Assembly (NCBI RefSeq): GCF_900156785.1
Contig: NZ_FTOP01000002.1
Coordinates: 248,001-312,000, forward strand
DNA: 64,000 bases
Direction: 5' to 3'
Source of the DNA: Belliella pelovolcani
Lineage (GTDB): Bacteria; Bacteroidota; Bacteroidia; Cytophagales; Cyclobacteriaceae
Positions 35,973 through 44,718 of this stretch are shown here, one piece after another (the first letter of the stretch is position 1; every line of letters starts with the position of its first letter). The notes beneath the pieces were generated by a model. The model worked only from the letters and a program-made list of their open reading frames with translations, did no database searches and was not told where the DNA came from. Position numbers and translations under genes: made by a program.

Positions 35973-36077
35973 AAAGGCTCCTGCCTTGCTTTATCGACCA
36001 ATTACAATCAAACAAGATTGCAAAAACTTGATACAAATAAGATAATTTCTCATCTTTAGCTTAGTTATCAATGACAT

Positions 36078-36110
36078 TTTGAGCTTCTTGTTCAGAATTG
36101 GTTAATTTTG
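36078..36110 (+). promoter_or_regulatory. gldE promoter, Bacteroidota sigma-A type
   Basis: TTTG (36078-36081) and TAATTTTG (36103-36110), 21 bp apart, 20 bp before the gldE ATG. gldE can therefore be transcribed apart from mutY-ssb. Confidence 0.5.
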
Positions 36111-36130
36111 CAAAAACAATTTAGACATTA

Positions 36131-37480
36131 ATGGACGACCCTTATCCGAGTATAATGTTGCTGGCTGAGATCTCAGAGGTCTCAGTCAGCTATCTTTTGA
36201 TCAATGGATTGATATTTATTCTTTTATTGATTGCATCAGGATTGATTTCAGGCTCAGAAGTCGCATTTTTTTCCTTGACTACCGAAGACCTTATAGAATT
36301 GAATGATCAGGCAGAAAAAAACACGCCTAAAGTAGTTCATCTTGTAGAAAATCCTCAGCGGCTGCTGAGTACCATTCTTATACTTAATAATTTGATTAAT
36401 ATTGGAATTGTCACCTTAACTACTTTTGTCACATGGAGTATATTTGGTTTCAATGCTACTAGTATTGTGATTATATTGATTCAAACCATAGGAGTCACCT
36501 TTGCTATTGTGTTTTTTGGGGAGATTGTGCCCAAAGTTTATGCGACCAAAGCCAAGCGAGAGTTCTCTCTGATGATGGCACCTTTTATTCATTTTTTTTC
36601 AGTTATACTCAAGCCACTTTCTTTATTCTTGATGGGAATCAGCAATGTCATTGAGCGAAGAATTGAGAAAAAAGGGTACTCGCTATCAGTTGACGAGTTG
36701 CATCAAGCCATAGAGATTACGACCGAAGATACATCAGAAGAAGAAAAGGACATTTTAAGAGGAATTGTAAACTTTGGCACTTTGTCAGTCAAGCAGGTCA
36801 TGAAATCTCGTATGGAAATCACAGCTGTTGATTTGGATACAGATTTTCATGAATTGATGGACAAAATCAATAAAAGTGGTTACTCTAGAATTCCTGTTTA
36901 CAACGAAACCATAGATAATATTGAAGGGATTCTTTATATCAAGGATTTACTCCCGCATATAGAAAAAGAGGAAGATTTTCAATGGCAGACACTGATAAGA
37001 AAGGGCTTCTTTGTCCCAGAAAATAAAAAAGTTGATGCCTTGCTCAAGGATTTCCAACAAAAACGAGTCCACATGGCCATTGTCGTAGATGAATATGGTG
37101 GTACTTCAGGCTTGGTTACTTTGGAAGATTTGATCGAAGAGATCATTGGTGAGATCAATGATGAATTTGATGACGTAGAAGACTTTTATTTTAAAGAAAT
37201 CGATCCCCAGACTTTTGTTTTTGAAGGCAAGGTCTCACTCAATGATTTCTGCAAAAAGCTTGACCTAGACACTGGGATTTTTGATGATGTCAAAGGAGAA
37301 AGTGAATCACTGGGCGGGCTGCTGCTTGAGTTGAATTCCAATCTTCCAAAGAATGGAGTAAAGATTCATTTTGAGGACTTTGAATTCACCATCCTTGCTG
37401 TAGATACCCGCAAGATTAAAAAGGTCAAAGTAAGGATTATTACAGGCGAAGAGAAGGACCTTGGACAATACGAGGATTAA
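36131..37480 (+). CDS. gldE: CBS/CorC-domain membrane protein, GldE-like
   Basis: 449 residues. A DUF21 membrane domain of four segments (residues about 15-190: LIASGLISGSEVAFFSL), two CBS domains (about 215-340: VKQVMKSRMEITAVD, IVVDEYGGTSGLVTLEDLIEEIIGEI) and a CorC_HlyC domain at the end. The place after mutY-ssb is the standard place of gldE, whose product supports gliding and type IX secretion lipoprotein GldD in Flavobacterium. gldD, normally next, is not present: gltB follows. The protein may therefore act only as a general CNNM/CorC-type transporter (inference). Confidence 0.88.
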   Translation: MDDPYPSIMLLAEISEVSVSYLLINGLIFILLLIASGLISGSEVAFFSLTTEDLIELNDQAEKNTPKVVHLVENPQRLLSTILILNNLINIGIVTLTTFVTWSIFGFNATSIVIILIQTIGVTFAIVFFGEIVPKVYATKAKREFSLMMAPFIHFFSVILKPLSLFLMGISNVIERRIEKKGYSLSVDELHQAIEITTEDTSEEEKDILRGIVNFGTLSVKQVMKSRMEITAVDLDTDFHELMDKINKSGYSRIPVYNETIDNIEGILYIKDLLPHIEKEEDFQWQTLIRKGFFVPENKKVDALLKDFQQKRVHMAIVVDEYGGTSGLVTLEDLIEEIIGEINDEFDDVEDFYFKEIDPQTFVFEGKVSLNDFCKKLDLDTGIFDDVKGESESLGGLLLELNSNLPKNGVKIHFEDFEFTILAVDTRKIKKVKVRIITGEEKDLGQYED

Positions 37481-37591
37481 AAATCCTTTGAAATAAACCA
37501 AATAATAATTCGTGTTTTTGCTCACCTACAATAGATTAAGAAGTGGAGATGAGTAACAAAAGCTTTTGGTAATTGTGAATTTTTTATTGTT

Positions 37592-37621
37592 AAGTGAAAA
37601 ATTTTTAAATTTTTTTCACTT
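37592..37621 (+). terminator. AT-rich hairpin downstream of gldE
   Basis: AAGTGAAAAA (37592-37601) and TTTTTCACTT (37612-37621) form a stem in a strongly AT-rich gap. It could end the gldE transcript. The rest of the 408-bp gap (37481-37888) holds no gene; its right part is the gltB promoter region. Confidence 0.5.
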
Positions 37622-37806
37622 GAAATTATTAAGACTAATATTGATCGTTTTAACACAAAAAGTAAAAAATGTGGTTAAATTATAAACCAATTTTTGAACT
37701 TATTGTATAAAAAACTATATATGTGTTGTTTTTATAAACCGGATTTTATTTTTTATTTATGGTAATTAAAGTCATTTTACGATACAAACTATGTACATAA
37801 ACGGCT

Positions 37807-37863
37807 ATTTGGTTGCTTAAATTTTAATAAAAAGAATATTTTTTGTAAATTCAGCAACCAAAT
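37807..37863 (+). promoter_or_regulatory. gltB: gltB promoter bracketed by an inverted repeat
   Basis: ATTTGGTTGCT (37807-37817) and AGCAACCAAAT (37853-37863) are perfect 11-bp inverted arms. The left arm covers a possible -33 TTG (37813-37815); a TATTTTTTG -7-like box lies at 37837-37845; the right arm falls on the expected start of transcription, 26 bp before the ATG at 37889. This suits a repressor or looping regulator of glutamate synthesis, or a leader hairpin. Confidence 0.5.
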
Positions 37864-37888
37864 TGAAAACCTATTAAACTTATTGATA

Positions 37889-40800
37889 ATGAATAAAGGA
37901 TTGTACCGTTCAGCATTTGAACATGATTCTTGTGGTATAGGTGCGGTCGTCAACGTCAAAGGAGTGAAGACTCACGAGACCATTAGCGATGCACTCTATA
38001 TGTTGAGTAACATGGAGCACAGAGGAGGAAGAGGAAGTGACCCAAAGACTGGCGATGGGGCAGGAATTTTGATTCAAATACCCCATTCATTTTTGAAAGA
38101 AGTCACCAGTAGGGCTGGCTTTGATATTCCTGGAGAAGGAAGTTATGGAGTGGGGATGACATTTTTTCCCAAAAATAAACAGCTTTATAAAAAGTCGAAA
38201 GAAAGGCTCAATGAGATTATCAAAGAACTTGGGTTCAAGTTGCTCGGATACAGACAAGTGCCAGTAGATGAAACAGTACCAGGTTCAGGTGCACTGGATG
38301 TGATGCCGATCATTGAGCAGGTTTTTGTTAGGCATAGAGATGGGCTACAGGATATAGACTTGGAGCGAAAGCTATATGTATTGAGAAACTTTGCTACGCG
38401 TGAGATCAACAAAGAAATTGCTGGTGTCAATAATGCTTTTTACTTTGCTAGTTTCAGTTCTAATACCATTATATATAAAGGTCAGCTTAGAACAGATCAG
38501 GTATTGCCATTTTACAAAGACCTGCAAAACAACAAAATCACCTCAGGGCTGGCTATTGTCCATTCAAGGTTTTCGACCAATACTTTCCCTAACTGGAGGT
38601 TAGCGCAGCCATTTAGGTACCTTTCACACAACGGGGAGATCAATACCATCAGAGGAAATTTGAATAAAATGAAGTCAAAAATGTCTCTGATGCGCTCTGT
38701 GAACTTCACTGATGAGGAGCTAGCTAAGGTCATGCCTGTGACCAATAAGCAATATTCAGATTCTGCTAACTTGGATGCATTGGTAGAGCTGCTGACTTTG
38801 AGTGGTCGCTCCCTACCACATGTGATGATGATGCTTGTGCCAGAAGCTTGGCAAGACAACCAAATGATGGACAAAGAGCGCAAGGCATTCTATAAGTTCC
38901 ATGCTGCCTTGATGGAGCCTTGGGATGGTCCTGCCGCCTTACTTTTTACAGATGGCAAATCAATCGGAGCTACATTGGATAGAAACGGGCTGAGACCTTT
39001 GAGGTATTTCATCACCAATGACGATCGAGTTATCCTTTCTTCAGAGGCAGGCGCACTACCTATCAGAGAAGCTACCGTCAAAGAAAAGGGTAGAATAAGC
39101 CCAGGAAGAATGCTTTGGATAGATTTAGAGAAGGGTAAAATATCATTCGATGATGAAGTTAAATCAACAGTATGTGACAACAAGCCTTACGACAAGTGGG
39201 TAAGAGAAGAGCGGTTAAAATTGAGGTTAATGCCTGACCCTAAGACGCTCAGCAACCCTTATGACACAGCAGAGATCAAGAAGAGGCAAACCATTTTTGG
39301 CTATACCTCAGAAGAGATCAAGGTGATTCTTTCTCCTATGGGTGATACTTCCTACGAGCCCATCGGTTCAATGGGAGCAGATACGCCTTTAGCTGTTCTA
39401 TCTAAGCAAAGTCAACACATTTCAAATTACTTTAAGCAGCTTTTTGCACAGGTCAGCAATCCTCCGATTGATCCGATCAGAGAAAAGCTGGTGATGTCTC
39501 TATTTACCCGAATCGGAGAAAGCCATAATATATTGGATGAAAGCCCTAGACACACAAGGCAGATCCATATCTCTCAGCCAGTCTTACTTAATGAAGACTT
39601 AGAAAAACTAAAACATTTAGAAGATCAAGGCTATAGGGCTGTGACTTTATATGCACATTTTGATGCCACAAGCAGACCGGGTAGTTTGCTCGAGGCACTG
39701 AATGAACTCGGAAAGCAAGCTGAAGGAGCCATCTATGCAGGCAAGAACATCATCATCATCTCTGATAGAGGCACGGATGAATCCAAAGCACCAATTCCTA
39801 GTTTGCTAGCTATAGGCGCTGTACACCATCATTTGGTGAAGAAAAAACTCCGTACCAGAGCAGGCCTTGTAGTAGAGGCAGGTGACATTAGAGAGACGCA
39901 TCACTTTGCTACTGTTATTGGCTATGGAGCTTCTGCGATCAACCCATACTTAGCCCTCGAGACGCTTCTAGATCTCAACGAAAAAGAACAACTTAGTAAG
40001 AAGCTGCCTTCCAAGCAACTTTTTGCCAATTATCAAGCCGCTGTAGGCAAAGGGTTGCTCAAGGTACTTTCTAAGATGGGAATCAGTACGCTTCAATCTT
40101 ATCAAGGTGCTCAGATTTTTGAAGCCATTGGCTTGGGACCAGAGGTGATTGACCGTTGTTTCAAGGGTACAGTAAGTAGGATTTCGGGAATTTCATTTGA
40201 TGAATTGGCTGAGGAAGTCCTGATCAGACATCAGGCAGCCTACCAAGCGGAGCGTCAAGTGCTAGAGACTGGTGGCGTATACCAATGGAAAAGAAGGGGA
40301 GAAAAACACCTTTTCAATCCTGAAACCATTCATTTACTTCAGAAATCTACCAAGCTCAATGATTATGCACTTTACAAAAAGTTTGCTGAAAAAATCAATG
40401 TACAGACCAAAGATGCCCTGACCTTACGTGGATTATTTGAATTCAAAAAAAGAATATCCATTCCAATAGAAGAGGTAGAACCTGTAGAATCTATCATGAA
40501 GAGATTTGCCACAGGAGCGATGTCTTTTGGCTCGATATCTCATGAAGCGCATACTACATTGGCAATAGCCATGAATAGAATTGGCGCTAAAAGTAACAGT
40601 GGAGAAGGAGGAGAAGATGAAATCAGATTCGAAAGAAAAGAGAATGGGGATTGGGAGAGATCTGCAATCAAGCAGGTAGCCTCTGGAAGATTTGGTGTGA
40701 CGTCCAACTACCTCAGTAATGCCGAAGAAATTCAAATCAAGATGGCTCAGGGTGCTAAGCCTGGGGAAGGTGGTCAGCTGCCTGGCCACAAAGTGGATGA

Positions 40801-42379
40801 TTGGATCGGTAGGGTGAGACACTCTACACCAGGAGTAGGCCTGATCTCTCCACCACCTCACCACGATATCTATTCAATAGAGGACTTAGCTCAATTGATC
40901 TATGATCTCAAAAATGCCAATAGAAAAGCCAGAATCAATGTCAAGTTGGTATCGCAAGCTGGTGTCGGCACAGTGGCAGCAGGTGTAGCCAAAGCACAAT
41001 CTGATGTCATCCTGATATCTGGTGCAGATGGTGGTACTGGTGCATCTCCACTCAGCTCGATTCGTCATGCAGGCTTGCCTTGGGAGCTTGGACTCTCAGA
41101 AGCTCACCAGACCTTGGTCAAAAACAACCTCAGAAGCCGCGTGGTCTTACAGACTGATGGACAGCTGAGAACAGGTAGAGATATCGCCATCGCTACGCTA
41201 CTTGGTGCTGAAGAGTGGGGAATATCCACAGGCGCCCTAGTAGTAGAAGGCTGTATCATGATGCGTAAATGCCATCTCAATACCTGTCCAGTAGGAATCG
41301 CCACACAGAATCCAGACCTGAGAAAGCTTTTCACAGGAGATCCAGACCATGTGGTCAATTATTTCACTTTCCTAGCCCAAGATCTAAGAGAAATCATGGC
41401 TTCCTTAGGTTTTGCAACTATTGATGAAATGGTGGGTCAAAGTGATGTGTTGAAAGCTACTGGGAATATGAATCATTGGAAATGGGACAAGGTAGATCTC
41501 ACACCAATATTCCATAAGGTAGAGGTACCAGATCATGTTGGTATCCACAAGCAGATCGATCAGGAGTTTGAGTTGAAAAAAGTACTGGATAGGAAGCTGA
41601 TCAAATCAGCACTTCCAGCGCTAGAGCAAGCCAACCCTGTAAATGGGAAATTTGAAATTAAAAATACAGATCGATCAGTAGGAGCCATGCTATCTAATGA
41701 GATCTCAAAAATATATGGTAGCCCTGGACTTCCAGAAGACACCATCAGGTACAAATTTATCGGTTCGGCCGGTCAGACTTTTGCTGGCTTCCTGACCAAA
41801 GGCGTGACTTTTGAACTAGAAGGAGAAGCTAATGACTACTTTGGAAAAGGGCTATCAGGGGGAAAACTCATTGTCTACCCTAGTCGCAACGCCAGCTTCA
41901 AGGCTGAGGATAATATCATAATCGGTAACGTAGCTTTTTATGGAGCGACATCGGGAGAAGCTTATATCAATGGCAAAGGAGGTGAGCGATTCTGTGTTCG
42001 TAACTCAGGGGTGAGCACAGTGGTAGAAGGGATAGGAGATCACGGGTGTGAGTACATGACAGGAGGTCTTGTGGTCAATTTGGGTGAGATCGGACGCAAC
42101 TTTGCTGCGGGGATGAGTGGCGGTATTGCTTATATTCTCAAAGACTACCTTCATTTGATCAATCCAGAGATGGTCGATATAGACCCGCTCAATGAGGATG
42201 ATTTCGTCACGATCAAGGGGATGATAGTAAGGCATCAGGAACTTACCAATAGCCCGCTTGCTACATATTACTTGGATCACTGGGAAGATTATAAAGGGCA
42301 TTTTGCTAAAGTAATACCGAGAGATTACAAAGAAGTGCTGAGAAAAAGAGCTTTGGAACAATCAAAAACATTAGTGTAA
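37889..42379 (+). CDS. gltB: Glutamate synthase large (alpha) subunit
   Basis: 1496 residues from the ATG at 37889; a TTG six bases earlier is less likely. The N-terminal class II amidotransferase has the nucleophile C15 after the pro-sequence (FEHDSCGIGAVVN). The central and FMN domains follow, with PPPHHDIYSIEDLAQLIYDL and ISGADGGTGASPLSSIRHAG. The 3Fe-4S cysteines lie in CIMMRKCHLNTCPVG. The C-terminal GXGXG repeat domain (GLSGGKLIVYP, AGMSGGIAYI) closes it. It makes two glutamates from glutamine and 2-oxoglutarate using electrons from GltD. Confidence 0.98.
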   Translation: MNKGLYRSAFEHDSCGIGAVVNVKGVKTHETISDALYMLSNMEHRGGRGSDPKTGDGAGILIQIPHSFLKEVTSRAGFDIPGEGSYGVGMTFFPKNKQLYKKSKERLNEIIKELGFKLLGYRQVPVDETVPGSGALDVMPIIEQVFVRHRDGLQDIDLERKLYVLRNFATREINKEIAGVNNAFYFASFSSNTIIYKGQLRTDQVLPFYKDLQNNKITSGLAIVHSRFSTNTFPNWRLAQPFRYLSHNGEINTIRGNLNKMKSKMSLMRSVNFTDEELAKVMPVTNKQYSDSANLDALVELLTLSGRSLPHVMMMLVPEAWQDNQMMDKERKAFYKFHAALMEPWDGPAALLFTDGKSIGATLDRNGLRPLRYFITNDDRVILSSEAGALPIREATVKEKGRISPGRMLWIDLEKGKISFDDEVKSTVCDNKPYDKWVREERLKLRLMPDPKTLSNPYDTAEIKKRQTIFGYTSEEIKVILSPMGDTSYEPIGSMGADTPLAVLSKQSQHISNYFKQLFAQVSNPPIDPIREKLVMSLFTRIGESHNILDESPRHTRQIHISQPVLLNEDLEKLKHLEDQGYRAVTLYAHFDATSRPGSLLEALNELGKQAEGAIYAGKNIIIISDRGTDESKAPIPSLLAIGAVHHHLVKKKLRTRAGLVVEAGDIRETHHFATVIGYGASAINPYLALETLLDLNEKEQLSKKLPSKQLFANYQAAVGKGLLKVLSKMGISTLQSYQGAQIFEAIGLGPEVIDRCFKGTVSRISGISFDELAEEVLIRHQAAYQAERQVLETGGVYQWKRRGEKHLFNPETIHLLQKSTKLNDYALYKKFAEKINVQTKDALTLRGLFEFKKRISIPIEEVEPVESIMKRFATGAMSFGSISHEAHTTLAIAMNRIGAKSNSGEGGEDEIRFERKENGDWERSAIKQVASGRFGVTSNYLSNAEEIQIKMAQGAKPGEGGQLPGHKVDDWIGRVRHSTPGVGLISPPPHHDIYSIEDLAQLIYDLKNANRKARINVKLVSQAGVGTVAAGVAKAQSDVILISGADGGTGASPLSSIRHAGLPWELGLSEAHQTLVKNNLRSRVVLQTDGQLRTGRDIAIATLLGAEEWGISTGALVVEGCIMMRKCHLNTCPVGIATQNPDLRKLFTGDPDHVVNYFTFLAQDLREIMASLGFATIDEMVGQSDVLKATGNMNHWKWDKVDLTPIFHKVEVPDHVGIHKQIDQEFELKKVLDRKLIKSALPALEQANPVNGKFEIKNTDRSVGAMLSNEISKIYGSPGLPEDTIRYKFIGSAGQTFAGFLTKGVTFELEGEANDYFGKGLSGGKLIVYPSRNASFKAEDNIIIGNVAFYGATSGEAYINGKGGERFCVRNSGVSTVVEGIGDHGCEYMTGGLVVNLGEIGRNFAAGMSGGIAYILKDYLHLINPEMVDIDPLNEDDFVTIKGMIVRHQELTNSPLATYYLDHWEDYKGHFAKVIPRDYKEVLRKRALEQSKTLV

Positions 42380-42380
42380 C

Positions 42381-43853
42381 ATGGGAGCGAAAGAAGGATT
42401 TATCCAATACAAGAGAGAGCTACCAGAATCACGCTCTCCAGAAGAAAGAATCAACGATTACAAAGAAATATACAAGCCATTTGATGCCAAAAAGTTGAAT
42501 GAACAATCAGCTCGATGCATGGATTGTGGCATACCATTTTGCCATCAGGGATGCCCGCTGGGCAATGTAATACCCGAGTTTAACGATGCTGTGTACCATA
42601 ATGAATGGGAGGAAGCTTTTCATATTTTACGAAGCACTAACAATTTCCCAGAATTTACCGGTAGGATTTGCCCAGCGCCCTGTGAGGCATCATGTGTATT
42701 GGGGATCAACAAAGATCCTGTAGCCATAGAATTAATTGAGAAAAATATCGCTGAGAAAGCATATGAGCTTGGATTTGTGAAACCAAAACTACCTAAAGGT
42801 AGAACTGGCAAAACTGTAGCTGTGATAGGTTCTGGACCAGCTGGCTTGGCTGCTGCCGATCAATTGAATCAAGCAGGGCATGAAGTGACAGTATTCGAGA
42901 AGGATAAAAAAGTCGGTGGATTGTTGCGCTATGGAATTCCAGATTTCAAACTTGAGAAGTGGGTGATTGACCGTCGTGTGGAAGTGATGGAGCAAGAAGG
43001 TGTGATTTTCTCAACCGAGACGGAAATTGGCTTCAATATCAAAGCGGAAAATATCCTTTCTAATTATGATGCAGTAGTATTGGCAACAGGAGCTGCACAA
43101 CCTAGATCTCTAAACATCAAGGGTTCAGATCTAAAAGGGGTTCATTTTGCCATGGATTTCTTAGGCAAACAAAATCAGGTAATCGCAGGTGAAATCAAAG
43201 AAAACCCGATTTCGGCCAAAGGTAAAGATGTAATTGTCATAGGTGGGGGAGATACAGGCTCAGATTGTATCGGAACGTCTAACCGCCACGGAGCCAAAAG
43301 TATCACCCAGCTAGAGTTGCTTCCAAAGCCACCACAGCAACGGACTATACTTAATCCTTGGCCTGAGTGGCCTATGACGCTCAAGACTTCAAGTTCACAC
43401 GAAGAAGGAGCTGAGCGTGTATTCTCAATACTCACCAAGGAGTTTGTTGGAAATAAAAAAGGGGAAGTCACAGGACTAGTATTGGTCGATCTGGAGTGGA
43501 AAGAAGAAAATGGCAGGATGCTGTTTGTGGAAGTTCCAGGTACAGAGCGTACAGTTCCTTGCGATTTAGCATTCATAGCTATAGGGTATATAGGTCCTGC
43601 TGAGAATGGATTATTGGAAGCTTTTAAGGTTGAGAAGATGGAAAACAGCCTTCCTAAATCAAAGAATTACCAATCTACTTCTAAAAAAGTCTTTTTGGCG
43701 GGGGATATGCGTAGAGGCCAATCTTTGGTAGTGTGGGCCATCTCCGAAGGTAGAGAAGCTGCTGTGAGAGTGGATGAATTCCTAATGGGAAGCTCATCCC
43801 TACCTAGAAAAGATGAAGGCTTCTATCAAGTAGAGGAAGAAGTCACTTTATGA
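42381..43853 (+). CDS. gltD: Glutamate synthase small (beta) subunit
   Basis: 490 residues, one base after gltB, so coupled. N-terminal [4Fe-4S] cysteines (CMDCGIPFCHQGCPLGNVIPEF; CPAPCEASCVLGI), an FAD GXGXXG site (VIGSGPAGLAAADQLNQAGHE in part) near residue 150, and an NADPH site (VIVIGGGDTGSDCIGTS). It passes electrons from NADPH through FAD and Fe-S clusters to GltB. The length and order are typical. Confidence 0.97.
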   Translation: MGAKEGFIQYKRELPESRSPEERINDYKEIYKPFDAKKLNEQSARCMDCGIPFCHQGCPLGNVIPEFNDAVYHNEWEEAFHILRSTNNFPEFTGRICPAPCEASCVLGINKDPVAIELIEKNIAEKAYELGFVKPKLPKGRTGKTVAVIGSGPAGLAAADQLNQAGHEVTVFEKDKKVGGLLRYGIPDFKLEKWVIDRRVEVMEQEGVIFSTETEIGFNIKAENILSNYDAVVLATGAAQPRSLNIKGSDLKGVHFAMDFLGKQNQVIAGEIKENPISAKGKDVIVIGGGDTGSDCIGTSNRHGAKSITQLELLPKPPQQRTILNPWPEWPMTLKTSSSHEEGAERVFSILTKEFVGNKKGEVTGLVLVDLEWKEENGRMLFVEVPGTERTVPCDLAFIAIGYIGPAENGLLEAFKVEKMENSLPKSKNYQSTSKKVFLAGDMRRGQSLVVWAISEGREAAVRVDEFLMGSSSLPRKDEGFYQVEEEVTL

Positions 43854-43891
43854 TTTTACGATAAACCACTAGTTCAACCTAAACCGATCTG

Positions 43892-43920
43892 GGATTTCTC
43901 GGGTCGGTTTTTTTATTAAA
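43892..43920 (+). terminator. gltD: Terminator after gltD
   Basis: AAACCGATC and GGGTCGGTTT pair (with wobble) around a loop, followed by TTTTTT, ending about 65 bp after the gltD stop. Confidence 0.7.
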
Positions 43921-43945
43921 AAAGCAGGCCACAAGCCTGCTCTTT
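43918..43945 (-). terminator. Terminator of the DUF4890 gene
   Basis: AGCAGGC-cacaa-GCCTGCT with an A-run on its left (T-run on the minus strand). It serves the minus-strand gene that ends at 43997 and stands back to back with the gltD terminator. Confidence 0.65.
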
Positions 43946-43996
43946 ACTTTTCATCTGATTACTCAGACTTTCAATTAACCAACCTTTTATGAAAAT

Positions 43997-44473
43997 TTAT
44001 CTTTGGCCTCTTGGGCGTATATTTCCTCTTCTTCGCTGTTGAAGTTTTTCAGAATCTGGATTATTTCTTGCGTCGCGAATCGTGTTCATTCTTTCTCTGT
44101 TTTCATCCCTTAGCTCGACAAATTTCTCTCTTTGTTCGGGAGTCAAAACAGCTTCAATTTTAGCTTGCTGCTCTTTTTGCTTGGCCTGCATCTCTTCTCT
44201 TTTGGCTTTCATTTCGGCTCTTCTAGCTTCCATTTCTGCTTGGCGCTTGCTGGCATTTTCCAAATGTATGGCATATACTTCTTGCTTTTGTGCTTCATTG
44301 AGCTCAAGTTTTTCTGCCATCCTGTTTGTCATCATCTCAGCCCTTTTTTCTGGACTTGCCATTTCGGCTCTTTTTTCTGCATTCATTCCACTTCTCTGCA
44401 TTGGACCTCTTTGGGCATGGGCGGATAAGATTCCAAAGGAAAATACTGCGGCAATTATCAATAACTTTTTCAT
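43997..44473 (-). CDS. DUF4890-type exported coiled-coil protein (Spy/CpxP-like look)
   Basis: 158 residues. Signal peptide MKKLLIIAAVFSFGILSAHA; then a highly charged helical stretch (AEKRAEM repeated twice, AEMEARRAEMKAKREEMQAK) with LELNEAQKQEVYAI and LTPEQREKFVELRDEN, the LTxxQ-like pattern seen in Spy/CpxP-type periplasmic chaperones and DUF4890. The C-terminus is Arg-rich. A periplasmic stress or assembly role is inferred. A single gene with its own terminator. Confidence 0.82.
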   Translation of the reverse strand: MKKLLIIAAVFSFGILSAHAQRGPMQRSGMNAEKRAEMASPEKRAEMMTNRMAEKLELNEAQKQEVYAIHLENASKRQAEMEARRAEMKAKREEMQAKQKEQQAKIEAVLTPEQREKFVELRDENRERMNTIRDARNNPDSEKLQQRRRGNIRPRGQR

Positions 44474-44667
44474 GATTTCTCTGATTTAGTAGTTTTGTTT
44501 TTTGTTGTAATCCATCACTAACCCGGGTGTGATGGTATGTTGGCTTAGTTTCCATTCATTTGTGAAACTTGTCTATTAGACCAGATATTAGCTCGTAGGT
44601 TTAAATAGACTATCTAAGAAAAATGTTAACAAATCTTAAAAGCTTTCTACGTGAGGGGTAGGGCATA

Positions 44668-44700
44668 AAAAAAAGCTACTCCGTCACCAGAGTAGCTTGC
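44668..44700 (-). terminator. Terminator of the symporter gene
   Basis: AAGCTACTC (around 44672-44680) and GAGTAGCTT pair around a 7-nt loop, with a run of eight A on the left (T-run on the minus strand), about 20 bp past the symporter stop. Confidence 0.75.
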
Positions 44701-44718
44701 TTTAGGGTTATTATTGGG

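Noticed and set aside
44082-44489. Long plus-strand frames opposite the DUF4890 gene
   Set aside because: They are antisense shadows caused by the biased codon content of the charged coiled coil; the minus-strand protein has a clear signal peptide and family pattern.
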